Shown here piece after piece: positions 1 to 11,393 of a stretch of DNA of 64,000 nucleotides. The translations under genes and the position numbers were made by a program. The notes beneath the pieces were generated by a model that did no database searches, was not told the origin of the DNA, and worked only from the letters and a program-made list of their open reading frames with translations. Source of the DNA: Hofstenia miamia (Eukaryota > Xenacoelomorpha > Acoela); NCBI GenBank assembly GCA_004352715.1, contig SCFE01000084.1, forward strand, positions 1,128,613-1,192,612, given 5' to 3'. The stretch's first letter is position 1; every line of letters begins with the position of its first letter.

Positions 1-353
1 TGCAAAACATGAAGTGTAACCCGTGATATTAACAAAATTAGTCATTACAAACAATAAACCAAAAAAATGTAATTATATCAAAACAATGTAAATTTGGGCG
101 TGAATCATTTAAGCAGGTCCAAATGTGCTAATTAAAAATGCATTAGCAAGCTGTATCTACCTGTCAAAAAAATCAATTAGCGAGATCTTCAAAGCACTTA
201 GCACTAAGTATCAATTAGATGACTCAATGCCTCAACCACCCCTTTGATATTCACGGTCTATCACGTGACATGTGATGTCATAAGCTCTCGACCAATCAGA
301 GGCGTTTGTTTGTCATCTCCTATGAGTCCCCTTAACTACTGGTATCCCACTCT

Positions 354-1150
354 GCCTCCATAGTCGCTCCAAGTTTCTGTATATGGTAATGGAAAATTGT
401 CAATTTATTTTTAATAATGTTTTACTTGCTTAGATGTTATTGTTGTTGTAAATATTTTTCATCATTCCATACAATGTGTGCTTCCCCCAATTATCTATAA
501 ATTTACACAAAATCCACCACTACAAAGCGTATGTATATTTTGAATGTATAAATCTGTTAATAAATTTTTTAGCTCTGTCTATCTACCGTCATTTGTGATG
601 CTCCGTCATTTTGTCGAAAAAAAAACATGTCTCCATGCAAAAATTCCACTACAAAAAAATGTATGTGTGTTTTAATGCATAAATTTATTAGTAAAAATAT
701 TTAGCTCTGTCTGCCGCCATTCATAAACCCGTGTTTATCATTTGAAAAATGCCTCTATGTTTAAGTCCACTGCAACAAAACGTATGTATGTTTTATTCTT
801 GTGATAATTTAATAAAAATGTTTAGGTTTGTTTGCTATCATTCCATTAATTGAAAATGTCTCCAAGTTTAAGTCGCCTCATGCTAAATTTTGATAATTAA
901 TCTATATATCTCAATTAATAATTTGTTTAGATTAAAAGTCTGCTACAGGCCTCTAATCCATGATTGAAAAAAGCCTCCATGTTGTTCAAGTCGTCACAAT
1001 AATGGTAATGAAATTATTTTGTATGTTTTATTAACGATTTATTTTAGATTTGATTGTTTATGCATTTTATATTTTGATGTTTTAAAAGCCTCAGTATTCA
1101 TTCAACTTTGCATTACAGTGGTAATGAAGCTATTTTGTAAAACTTTTTTG
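354..1150. repeat. Diverged tandem repeat, about seven units of 108-148 bp
   Basis: Each unit starts near a gcctcca/gtctcca box (about 354, 483, 631, 751, 859, 973 and 1089), followed by an AAGTYCACT-like stretch, a GTATGTATGTTTTA-like stretch and a TTAATAAAAATNTTTAG-like stretch. The last two units share GTAATGAA and are closer to each other than to the rest. Units are strongly diverged and of unequal length, so this is an old array. No coding potential is seen. The first 350 bases of the window are otherwise featureless. Confidence 0.6.
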
Positions 1151-1293
1151 TAAAACTACAAAATTATTTGGTAAGCATTCTTTTACATTATAATAGTACA
1201 TATTGTTTTCCATTGTTACGATTGTTTAAATATAATATATTATATTATATTTGTTGTGTATGTAAAGAATAAAACTGCTGTCATTATTTTAAT

Positions 1294-2293
1294 NNNNNNN
1301 NNNNNNNNNNNNNNNNNNNNNNNNNNNNNNNNNNNNNNNNNNNNNNNNNNNNNNNNNNNNNNNNNNNNNNNNNNNNNNNNNNNNNNNNNNNNNNNNNNNN
1401 NNNNNNNNNNNNNNNNNNNNNNNNNNNNNNNNNNNNNNNNNNNNNNNNNNNNNNNNNNNNNNNNNNNNNNNNNNNNNNNNNNNNNNNNNNNNNNNNNNNN
1501 NNNNNNNNNNNNNNNNNNNNNNNNNNNNNNNNNNNNNNNNNNNNNNNNNNNNNNNNNNNNNNNNNNNNNNNNNNNNNNNNNNNNNNNNNNNNNNNNNNNN
1601 NNNNNNNNNNNNNNNNNNNNNNNNNNNNNNNNNNNNNNNNNNNNNNNNNNNNNNNNNNNNNNNNNNNNNNNNNNNNNNNNNNNNNNNNNNNNNNNNNNNN
1701 NNNNNNNNNNNNNNNNNNNNNNNNNNNNNNNNNNNNNNNNNNNNNNNNNNNNNNNNNNNNNNNNNNNNNNNNNNNNNNNNNNNNNNNNNNNNNNNNNNNN
1801 NNNNNNNNNNNNNNNNNNNNNNNNNNNNNNNNNNNNNNNNNNNNNNNNNNNNNNNNNNNNNNNNNNNNNNNNNNNNNNNNNNNNNNNNNNNNNNNNNNNN
1901 NNNNNNNNNNNNNNNNNNNNNNNNNNNNNNNNNNNNNNNNNNNNNNNNNNNNNNNNNNNNNNNNNNNNNNNNNNNNNNNNNNNNNNNNNNNNNNNNNNNN
2001 NNNNNNNNNNNNNNNNNNNNNNNNNNNNNNNNNNNNNNNNNNNNNNNNNNNNNNNNNNNNNNNNNNNNNNNNNNNNNNNNNNNNNNNNNNNNNNNNNNNN
2101 NNNNNNNNNNNNNNNNNNNNNNNNNNNNNNNNNNNNNNNNNNNNNNNNNNNNNNNNNNNNNNNNNNNNNNNNNNNNNNNNNNNNNNNNNNNNNNNNNNNN
2201 NNNNNNNNNNNNNNNNNNNNNNNNNNNNNNNNNNNNNNNNNNNNNNNNNNNNNNNNNNNNNNNNNNNNNNNNNNNNNNNNNNNNNNNNNNNNN
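1294..2293. other. Assembly gap, exactly 1000 N
   Basis: A 1000-base N run, the usual placeholder for a gap of unknown size. A (TA)n tract follows at 2294-2314, so the break is probably due to low complexity. Confidence 0.99.
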
Positions 2294-2420
2294 ATATATA
2301 TATATATATATATATTACCAATATCGGAAAATAATGAGAAAAACTATACACAAATTTTTTATTGAATATAGCAGTAAATCAAAGCACTAAGTCACTTGTT
2401 CACAATGACATTTAAATTAA

Positions 2421-3241
2421 TTAATTCCTCAGAATATCTTTAAGAGGATTCGATTTTAAATGCCATCGGCTGTACTCAGCAAATTCGACATGATCAGTGA
2501 ATACAACGCCTTTCCTTCCACCGTTGATTGATTTGTCTACCCAGCGGTCAAGTTAGTTGAGGTCTGGAGAATACGGAGACTGTTTATGAAGGCATATGCC
2601 TTTTGACTCGAAAAACGTTGTGTTTGGATAGCCGAATGAGGTCGCGTGTTATCTTGTTGCCAAATTTGTGAAGATTGACCACCTCGCTTCTTAGATCTTT
2701 CTTTACTGAACTTAAGAAGACAGTTTTCTACAAATTTAATGCAGTGATCGCTATCTACTGTTTCATTTCTTGCAGTTTTCTCAACGTAGAATTTTTTATG
2801 CCTCGTCATTGCAATGTTTGCCATAGTTTTTACAGCTGTCAGGTTAGCTTTCGGAAATTTTTCCCTTAGAGTACCAGTCTTATGCCAATAACGAGAATAC
2901 TGTGGTGATTTACATGGTGCAAATGCAATCCACGTCTCATCAATTATTACTAGGCGTTTTTGTAATTGAGAAGCACTGAATTCCAGAAACAACTCACCGA
3001 AGGATTCACAACAACTGATTCGATTAAGTTTGTTCTGCACAGAAAAAGAATATGGCACCCACACAAAACAAACTTTTGTTAGATCAAAATGTTCTTTTAG
3101 TATTGTTCTCGCCGTTTGGTTAGTTGCATAACCCATTTGTGATATGGTTACGCTATGATTTTTATTGATAACTGCTTCAGCAGACAGCAATAACTCGTCA
3201 GTAATTAAAGAAGGTCGACCGCTTCTTGCAGCATCCCTCAA
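2421..3241 (-). pseudogene. Mariner-like (DD34D) transposase relic
   Basis: Reading on the minus strand, the relic shows the second half of a paired helix-turn-helix region (AARSGRPSLITDE), a WVPYSF box, the first catalytic Asp in VIIDETW and the second in QQDNTRPHSA. The frame then breaks by one missing base. In the next frame SPDLN, an in-frame TAA and LDRW follow, ending at a stop at 2421. Counting through the one-base deletion puts 34 residues between the second and third Asp, as in mariner DD34D elements. The N-terminus lacks a methionine and has an upstream in-frame stop near 3250, so it is truncated. No terminal inverted repeats were found. This is an inactive copy of a cut-and-paste transposase. 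Confidence 0.85.
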
Positions 3242-3298
3242 CGAATTCTTTTAAATAATGAATATTGGATAGGCAAGTTTTTGGTACATTTGGGACGC

Positions 3299-3360
3299 TA
3301 TATATATATACTGTATATATATATATATATATTAATATATATATATATATAGCTATATAT
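3299..3360. repeat. (TA)n microsatellite
   Basis: An imperfect (TA)n tract with single interruptions, just upstream of the mariner relic. Confidence 0.95.
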
Positions 3361-4970
3361 TTTTCTAACGTAGTTATATTATGTTATATTTATTATAAAT
3401 CGATCCAATCTGGCAAAAACGGACACCACTTTTGGACTTAGTTTCCTAAAATACTCCAAAAATTTTAAAATATTGCTGGCCGCCAAAATCTTGTTGAGCA
3501 GTGTTATTAAGTAAACCATTATATATAATAATATTTTGATACATATATAATAGCCCGACAAAGACTATATGCAAGACAAAAATTTTACTACAAATGTATA
3601 AGATCGTGAAACGCACAAACTATAATGTCATGGACTATATTATCATTACTTTATCATTATGCTTATAGCTAGCAAGGTTGCCGTTGATATGGAAATTTCG
3701 CATCAAATCAAATCAAATCAACAGACAGTTGCTAACTGATATCAATTGATATCAATTCAAATCAACAGTAATTTTTTGTTGATATCAATAGTATTACATT
3801 ATTTGATACAATGTATTCTTTACTTATTCCAATAGAATTCACTAACTTGTGAGCTCATGTGCTTAAGCAGGGCACACAAATTCATTCATAATTACTAATG
3901 CAATCTTGATTGCACTGCAGCAGATTTATATTTTGATGAATATTTATCCTAAATTTTTGCATGCTACCAAAATCCAGTATGTTCACTATTAATAATATTT
4001 CAACCATATTTAGTAAGTCAATTCTTAAATTATAGATCTGCTTAAAGTGTTGCACATTACAGTTAATATGAAATTGTTCTACATATGATAGGTCCTAGCT
4101 ATACAAAGTGTCACGAAAAATAAATAAATAAATATATTAAAATTATATATATGCGACCACAAAAAAAATTATTGTGCTCATTCTGTATGATGACAGTAAA
4201 AAGTACCACTCTGTACACAATTTTTTACAACTCCCACTCTGTACAATAATTAGTGGGAAAAAATTATAAATCCCACTCTGTGTCAATTTTTGTCAAAACT
4301 AACAAAACCACTGAAAAACCAAACTTAAAAACATATTACACACAAAAAATATGAGTATTTATGGTTTTAAGTATTTTGCTACAAAACCAAGATTGTTGCA
4401 AATTCTTGATGCAGTCTTTTCTGAAAAATCTTTTCAAACAGTTTAAGAAGCGCCCTCCTATTATTATTCCAGTTGCAATTTTCTAAATGTATTCAAGGCA
4501 TTATAAATTCGAATCTTTGTTTTTCTAATGGGTTTAAATTCTTCCTTTTGAAGTTGTTGGTATTGAAAGTACACTTTCATACATAGCTGATAAATAGGAA
4601 ATTATTGACTTTCTTGCCGTTTCAATTGTGTGGCCAGTTTGACGAAGGTGTGCTTGCTTTACTTTTTTAGGAATCATTCAATATATGACTATCCCAGAAC
4701 TTCCTTACAGATGATGAATTAAAATTGAATTTAGAATATGAAGGTACGTAATGTTGTATTGCATTTCTAATCTGAGTTGACATTGTGGTACAAATATTTT
4801 GATTTTTATTGCCAAAAATTAATTAACAATGCACACAATGTGTTTTTTTATATGAATTTATGAGCATGTTCATGTTTCGAACTTAAATAGGTGCAGCAGC
4901 AATTGCAACGGAATTTTTATACCCAGTCTTATGTTTGGTGTTCGCTAATGATTTGCCATTCTTTAGTTCT

Positions 4971-5282
4971 TCAATATATTTTAAAGTTAAATGCAACTAC
5001 TGATGCAGGGCGACAAGTTAAACTAGACTGCAAATAAAAAACAAGGGCTTGCAAATGCGCATGGTCAATTTTTATAGCATTCTTAAAATGGTCAGTCCAG
5101 ACATTTTTAATTGTTTGCTTAACTACCGTCATTGCATTTATGGAGGGTATCTTCGACAACATTATATTTTTACTTAAAAATTTTTCACGTGCTGCAGAAC
5201 GAATGAAATCGGAGCGTATTTCCTTAATTGTTTGCTTGGTCGCTCCATGAACACTAAGTTTTCGTCTTCTTTTGACATACAC
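4971..5282 (-). pseudogene. Unrecognised ORF inside the hAT element
   Basis: A 103-codon open frame on the minus strand, with coding-like composition (for example HAHLQALVFYLQSSL followed by RPASVVAFN). Recognisable but broken coding-like sequence extends on both sides, from about 5410 down to about 4450, so it looks like the best-preserved part of a longer dead gene. I do not recognise the family. It lies between clusters of a CCCACTSTGTAC word (4207-4280 and 5589-5640) that may mark an element nested in the hAT. Confidence 0.35.
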
Positions 5283-5673
5283 ACTCTTATTAATCCAAAA
5301 CCTTTTTCAAAATAAGTTAGGAATAAAGTCATACAATATCACATCCAGCTGATGCATTAATATTTTGCGTTAAGGCTTCAAATTTGAAATCATCAGACCA
5401 AATATCCATCGCTATTTTGAGACATGTACAAAACGATAACTGAAATTTTTAAGTGTAAAGAATGGGATTTTAAAAAATTCCCCATTTTAAAAAAACACCG
5501 TGGTTTAGCAAAAATATATGCAATAACCGTAAAGTTGCGTTGTTAAAATATTTTAGAATTTTTCAAGTCGTTTCAAATTTACACGTAAGTCCCACTGTGT
5601 ACTATGAATAATCGGACCCGACTTCCACTGTGTACGCCTTTTTCGGAATTTCCCTTTACCCACTGGTACTAAT

Positions 5674-5717
5674 GATGTATGTATGTATGTATGTATGTAT
5701 GTATGTATGTATGTATG

Positions 5718-5748
<31 letters not shown>
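5674..5748. repeat. (ATGT)n then (TA)n microsatellite
   Basis: About eleven ATGT units run directly into a (TA)n tract, inside the right part of the hAT element. Confidence 0.95.
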
Positions 5749-5752
<4 letters not shown>

Positions 5753-6701
5753 AAAATAATACCTAACCCTACTTAACTCAAGATTTTTTACAATTTTAAA
5801 GCACTTCTATAATGTATTTTATGACTTATAAATTTTTGAGATTTTTAAATCAATTCAAATGAATTGAAATCAATTGATTTGAAAATCAATATCATCTCAA
5901 ATCAATTGATTTGATATCAACATGTTGATATCAATAAAAATCAATATCAACGGCAACCCTGATAGCTAGTATTTTCCTTTGTACTCCGCCTATGCAATGA
6001 TCGGCCGTGTACATTATATTGAATGCAAAAAATTCAAATGTCTTTTATGTCTATATCGATAGCATACAGCGGTTCAGTGCAATGCTGGATTTATGTTACA
6101 AGAACTACGAGCATATTGATGCAATTAGCAGTAATCGCAAATAATCTCAAGAATATTATTACACTATGACATGGTGTCAATCCCTTTCTAATTGGTGTTT
6201 TTATTTATTACCCCCGCCTGAGAAGCATTATTTTCGCCTGTTTGTCAACAAGATTTTTTCAAAGCGATAGTTGGATCTTTTGAAGTAAATCTCGAGATGG
6301 GTGTTATTTTGACTTAGATTTATTTTTCAAAAGGATCTTCGTTTTTGTGTGGGTGCTAAAGCCAGTTTTATACACGTCCAGTAGCAAATATCAATTCAGA
6401 AAATGATTTTTTACAAATGAGGGGAATCTATATCAAATCCATTGACGTCTAAAGAATTTTTACCAATCTGAACAGAAAATTTCTGAATTGCGGAATAAAG
6501 GGACATAATAAAACTACTGCATCATCCTCTGATTTCAATTGCTTTATGACGCTATTGTTACCCAAAATAGGTATGAATCACTACAAGAGAATTGCGGAAA
6601 GAGTATTGATATTGATAGAGTGGTTATTTCAGTCAAATGAAGTATGAAAAACATGTGATAGTCAAAAGCAAAGCCTTGCAATAATGTATTTCCATTGTAT
6701 T

Positions 6702-7343
6702 CAGGGCCGGATTAATGTTTGAGAGGGGCTGATACTGTAGATTCGAAAAAGGCAATTTTTTCAAAAAATGTACTCGAAGCTTATAGGCTATATTCGAAAA
6801 TCGACATTAAATGTTTATACAGTCGAACGAAAATTTGAATCAAGCTGCATAACATAGTCCGAAGCGCTAACAAATGCAGTACAAATTGTCAAACACGCTC
6901 ACAACAGAAGAAAACGGCTGCATGACCAGACTAAAAGTTATTGTAACTCGCAACAAAATCAACTTCTACACTGATAAAATCTACCTAAATTTTTTATTGT
7001 ATTGCTGATTTCTTAGCTTCAGCGGGAGCGAATGTTTTGATCATATCAGTACAATCAGGATTACATAGCAACTTATGTTCAATGCTCATAAGCACCAGCA
7101 TGTTCAACCATTCTTGTCCACTCGAAGATTGGAACTTTCATTTCACTATTCCCAACTTTAAAAAGCTTCTCTCTCCATGGCATTAGAGACCATCATGCAC
7201 AGATGCATTACACAATCTCGATCTTTCGAAATGTCTGAGAAAGATTTAAAGTTGACAAAAGCTTGAACATGGTTAGATTCGTTCACACTCTCTGGTTTCT
7301 GAGTGCAAATAAATGCGGCAACCTGTATTAGTGTGTTTTCCAA
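6702..7343 (-). pseudogene. hAT transposase C-terminus relic with a terminal end
   Basis: On the minus strand, 7125-6994 encodes a typical hAT dimerisation tail: QEWLNMLVLMSIEHKLL, then DMIKTFAPAEAKK and a TAA stop. A further open piece at 7158-7343 lies upstream in a shifted frame. Downstream, about 290 bp past the stop, CAGGGCCGGATTAA occurs at 6702, which resembles a hAT terminus. I could not find the opposite end or a target duplication. This is a different hAT lineage from the 3673-5961 element, by its end sequence. The catalytic domain is absent or unrecognisable. Confidence 0.6.
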
Positions 7344-8285
7344 GTCATCTGGGTAAAAGGAAATGAGATTCTGAGCTTTGTTGTGATACGTAAACTATTG
7401 CACATTGATTTTCAAATTGCTTTCAGATGTCATAAATCATATGCATTGTTCGATGTCTAACAAAACTATAATAAAATTTCGTCTAATATTACTACACAAC
7501 TGTAAAGCTAAAACTTTAAAATGATTTTTGAGTGCTTAACTTTAAAATAGAAAGTGGTGATACCTAGATGAATAGATAGCATCTTGAGATGTATCTGTAC
7601 GGGGTTAATTAAAACTAAAAAGGAATTGGCCACCATCAGAGTATTACTGTAAACTGCATTGTATATCTTCGCATAAATTTCATTTGAAGTGTTTAGCATT
7701 TAAATTTTTTCGGTTTTATAAAATTTTTAAGCTATAACCAGTAAAAGGCATGGAGTTCAATTATGGTTCAATAAATTTCGAGAGCAGAATTCTTTAACTT
7801 TGATCTCGACTCAGCAAAATTTCTTGATGCATGTTTTGTTTTTTTTGAGTTGATGTTTTAGATATCGACTCTAGCTGATAAGAGGAGATAAGTATAAGGG
7901 CAAATGTGCTATTAGAAAAGGATGGCAAAGCAGAGCTAACTCAATTTTAAATATTGAGACTTTTTATATCTGTTTTTTACAGTGTTACTGCATGCAAAAA
8001 AAATTAAGTTAAGCTTCTGAAAAATTCTTGATGATTTTTAGACAAATATAATCTTGCATGTTTCTCAGAAATAACGTTGTATATTATTATTCTTTGCAGT
8101 AAGCAAATCTGTTCTCAAATACGCTGGGCAGTGGCAGATCCAAGAAAGACAGGTTATGCATTCCTCCCATCAGTAAAAAATGAATAAAATTTTCATAATA
8201 CTCTTAATTTTCTCAGATTTCAAGAGTAGAGTTTAATTTAGATTTGTATTCTTAAAGTAAGAACCATAAGGAAACCATAAGGGCT
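7344..8285. other. No gene recognised
   Basis: AT-rich sequence without a convincing frame. CAGTGGCAGATCCAAG near 8130 resembles a hAT end, but has no partner. Confidence 0.5.
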
Positions 8286-8620
8286 TTGACTATGACTAAG
8301 TCGTCCCAGAGAATACCTCCTCGAGGTGGTTCCTGGATAATGCTAACACTCAGCGAGCGCGTCGGTGTGCGGTTGCCCGGACCCCGCGCCATGTGTACTT
8401 TGTACATGTGGGGGCAGCGACTGTCGAGAAGCCTGTCTGTCAGTTTTTCGGGTAGACAGACGGCGGCACAGTGGAGACACTGCTAGCACTATTGGGTACT
8501 TCTCATGAAGCAGTCATGCAGAGAGGTAACTCTCTATCTCTGGCATATAAGATAGGCCCTAGGCCAAAGTTTGCTGTGCCTTCCTGTTGAGGCAGTTTTG
8601 CTGTGCTGCAGGTAGCTATG
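8286..8620. other. GC-rich island of unknown nature
   Basis: About 330 bases with much higher GC than the surrounding sequence, including GAGCGCGTCGGTGTGCGG. A 66-codon frame is open on the plus strand (8286-8486), but GC-rich sequence is open in several frames by chance. The island contains short hairpins, for example GTCTGTC/GACAGAC near 8430-8460. I do not recognise an RNA or protein family. Confidence 0.4.
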
Positions 8621-8805
8621 ATCCAACATCATTACCATCTATTAATGAGTTGAGACGAGGCCTCTAAATTAGCTAGAATGATGTGCATTTTAGAAAATAC
8701 TGGTTCGAAATTATTCGCACGGATCTATATGGTAGCCACACTCTAAAGTTGCCACCGTTAGTAGCCTTGGTTGGCCAAAGCGAGAGAAGCGCAACCTTCT
8801 CAACT

Positions 8806-9902
8806 GAAGTTCGGCCTTCGGCTTCACTCTGCTGATCAGACTCAATACAGATCAGCACTCTGCGTGCCAAGGGTCGCCAGAGAATTCTTAAGATCAAACC
8901 TGCCAGGCACACTTCTTGGAGTATGGTCCGGACCCGGATCTTTGGTTTCACCCACTGAGTTAGTCTGTTAACATCCTCAGTAACCCCACAAAAAAATAAA
9001 TCAATATTTTAAGAAACGAATGCAGTTAAGAGTCAATTCATCAGAATTCAAAATAAATATTAATTGTAAGAGCATATCTATGCCCCAAAACCAACTTTAT
9101 TGTCAGAAAATCACAATTTTATGTTTAGGAAAGTATTTCAATTTGAATCAATAGTATATATAAGCAGAAGCTTTTCTAGATGAGGAAGTAGAGGAAGGCC
9201 TCCAGAATATTAGCGCCTTTGTTGCACATTTCAAAAGCAAAATATCCAAGTAAACGATTTACTTTGGTTTATGAATATCATTGAATATAAAAAATGAGGC
9301 TAAATTAAAAATCAACTCGGTTTTAAACTGATTGCCTTCAACACCCAAATCCGAGAAGTTCGGCCTTCGGCTTCACTCTGCTGATCAGACTCAATACAGA
9401 TCAGCACTCTGCGTGCCAAGGGTCGCCAGAGAATTCTTAAGATCAAACCTGCCAGGCACACTTCTTGGAGTATGGTCCGGACCCGGATCTTTGGTTTCAC
9501 CCACTGAGTTAGTCTGTTGACATCCTCAGTAACCCCACAAAAAATACCTCAATATTTTAAGAAACGAATGCAGTTATGAGTCAATTCATCAGAATTCAAA
9601 ATAAATATTAATTTTAAGAGCATATCTATGCCCCAAAACCAACTTTATTGTCAGAAAATCACAATTTTATGTTTAGGAAAGTATTTCAATTTGAATCAAT
9701 AGTATATATAAGCAGAAGCTTTTCTAGATGAGGAAGTAGAGGAAGGCCTCCAGAATATTAGCGCCTTTGTTGCACATTTCAAAAGCAAAATATCCAAGTA
9801 AACGATTTACTTTGGTTTATGAATATCATTGAATATAAAAAATGAGGCTAAATTAAAAATCAGCCCGCTTTTGAAATGATTGCCTTCAACACCCAAATCC
9901 GA
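8806..9902. repeat. Tandem duplication, two units of about 549 bp
   Basis: Unit 1 spans about 8806-9354 and unit 2 about 9355-9902. They differ at only a handful of positions (for example near 8997/9546, 9032/9580 and 9318/9866), so the duplication is recent. Each unit has a GC-rich core of about 170 bases (8806-8975 and 9355-9524) followed by an AT-rich spacer. The core contains GGCCTTCGGC, a GCTGATC/GATCAGC stem, the palindrome GGTCCGGACC, and an ACTGAG/CTCAGT stem. The core is open for about 60 codons on both strands, so coding and structured-RNA readings are both possible. I cannot identify it. Confidence 0.85.
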
Positions 9903-11353
9903 ATACTATCCGACTCGATTGCACTCCTTGCTATAAATCTACTACTTTCCACAACCTTCATGCATATGTGGTTTTTCCAAAGTGAAGGTTGTTAAAATCT
10001 ATTTATGCAATTCCTTTACATCGGAATATTGAACACCATTGCCATATTGGATTAGATAATGATTTTCCTGATGTAGACTGAATTGGCGACGAATTTGACA
10101 GCCAACCCATGACAATGCCATTTAAATTAATGCTAATTAGACGCATTTTCGTAATTCATGGCATAAATCTACTTGGACATGTCGGTTTCCCAGACTAATG
10201 TTGGGAATATCGGAATTTTACAATACATTATGTGCCTTGAAATTGAAAAACTTGAATTACTTAGAAGAGAACAAGATAAAATTTTCACATTTCAAAATAT
10301 AAACAAAAATTTTTAACAGATTGTCAATAAATTCTATGTCATTAAGGAAATTTGGGTTGATTTACATGCATTGGTACGTAATATCAAATTTATTTTATTC
10401 TGAACAAATTTTTGACGGAATTTAATGCAATATATTGGCTAAATCCCAGCTCATTCCAGCCCATCTCATATCCTTCTCTGACACAACCATTTGTTATTTT
10501 TTGGCACAAAATATAAGCAAAAAATATTGTACTTTCATCTATTGAAACTGGAAAGAAAATTTCCAAATAATTCACTATGTCATGCAAATGCTATGGATGC
10601 CCCAACCTGAATAGCACTATCCTTTCAGTTTGAAATTTATCAAGAACTGATATTTCTTAGGCCATTGTGGAAGTACATACTGCGCTAAATATAGTAACTA
10701 ATTTATCTAACAAAACATTCATTGGAAATTGACAATACCAATTGATATTTATTCATTGGGCATTTTATGTTTTTAAAAAGAAGAATTAATCATTATCGAA
10801 TATAAAATATATAGATTTAAAAAGAAGTATTGCCCACCTGGTTTTCCATGCTTGGGATCATAAGAAATACCCTTTCCACATATAATTGAATTGTGATTAA
10901 ATTACCGCTTAAATAATTATTTCATGCATGCTTCCTTAGTTAAAAATTGTGTAAATAACTCGTAAACCAAAGAACATGAAATTTGCTATTGAATTCGAAT
11001 TTCCTTAATAAAAGAAGTACCGTACTGTGGATTTCTCATGAAACTGCGCTTTAATTTTCACCAATTGAATAAAACTATGGTATATTTCTGAATGCGCTTA
11101 ATTTTAAATGTCATGGGCGTATGCTAAGACGCTAGACAAGTGCTATTTAAAGTATATCAGAATAAGATAAGAATAAAAACAAGAATCTCAAGATTATACA
11201 ATTATCAATTCAAGATTTGCTTCACTCTTAATGTCAGGAAGCAAAGTGCAAAATTTAATAGAATATTTTTTACGAAAATGACTTTAATTGCTTAGTATTA
11301 TATTAGTGCATATCGAATTTTTTAATTCGGAGAAATTTTTAAAAAATTTTTTC

Positions 11354-11393
<40 letters not shown>

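Larger units (their letters stand above)
3673..5961. mobile_element. hAT-type DNA transposon with 8-bp target duplication
   Basis: The left end reads CAAGGTTGCCGTTGATAT and the right end, reverse-complemented, reads CAGGGTTGCCGTTGATAT. Each end is flanked by the same 8 bases, ATAGCTAG, at 3665-3672 and 5962-5969. An 8-bp duplication plus CAGGGTTG-like termini is the hAT signature. Both subterminal regions (3690-3790 and 5845-5945) are dense in TGATATCA/AAATCAA palindromic words, like the subterminal binding repeats of hAT elements. No hAT transposase is recognisable inside, so the copy is probably non-autonomous or carries a nested element. Length is 2289 bp. Confidence 0.85.

Noticed and set aside
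1256-2365. Long open frames across N runs
   Set aside because: These frames, and similar ones at 15.6-17.6, 34.7-36.1, 49.3-50.6 and 61.6-62.8 kb, are open only because unknown bases contain no stops.
3690-5945. TCAAATCAAATC / TGATATCA runs as a CRISPR array
   Set aside because: Words are short, irregular and palindromic, with no spacers. They are subterminal repeats of a hAT-type element in animal DNA.
8286-8486. A 66-codon ORF in the GC-rich island
   Set aside because: GC-rich sequence lacks stops by chance, there is no recognisable domain, and several frames are open.
8806-8850. U2 snRNA-like start (TCGGCCTTCGGCTT)
   Set aside because: The resemblance to the 5' hairpin of U2 is short, and the branch-site recognition sequence and the rest of U2 are absent.
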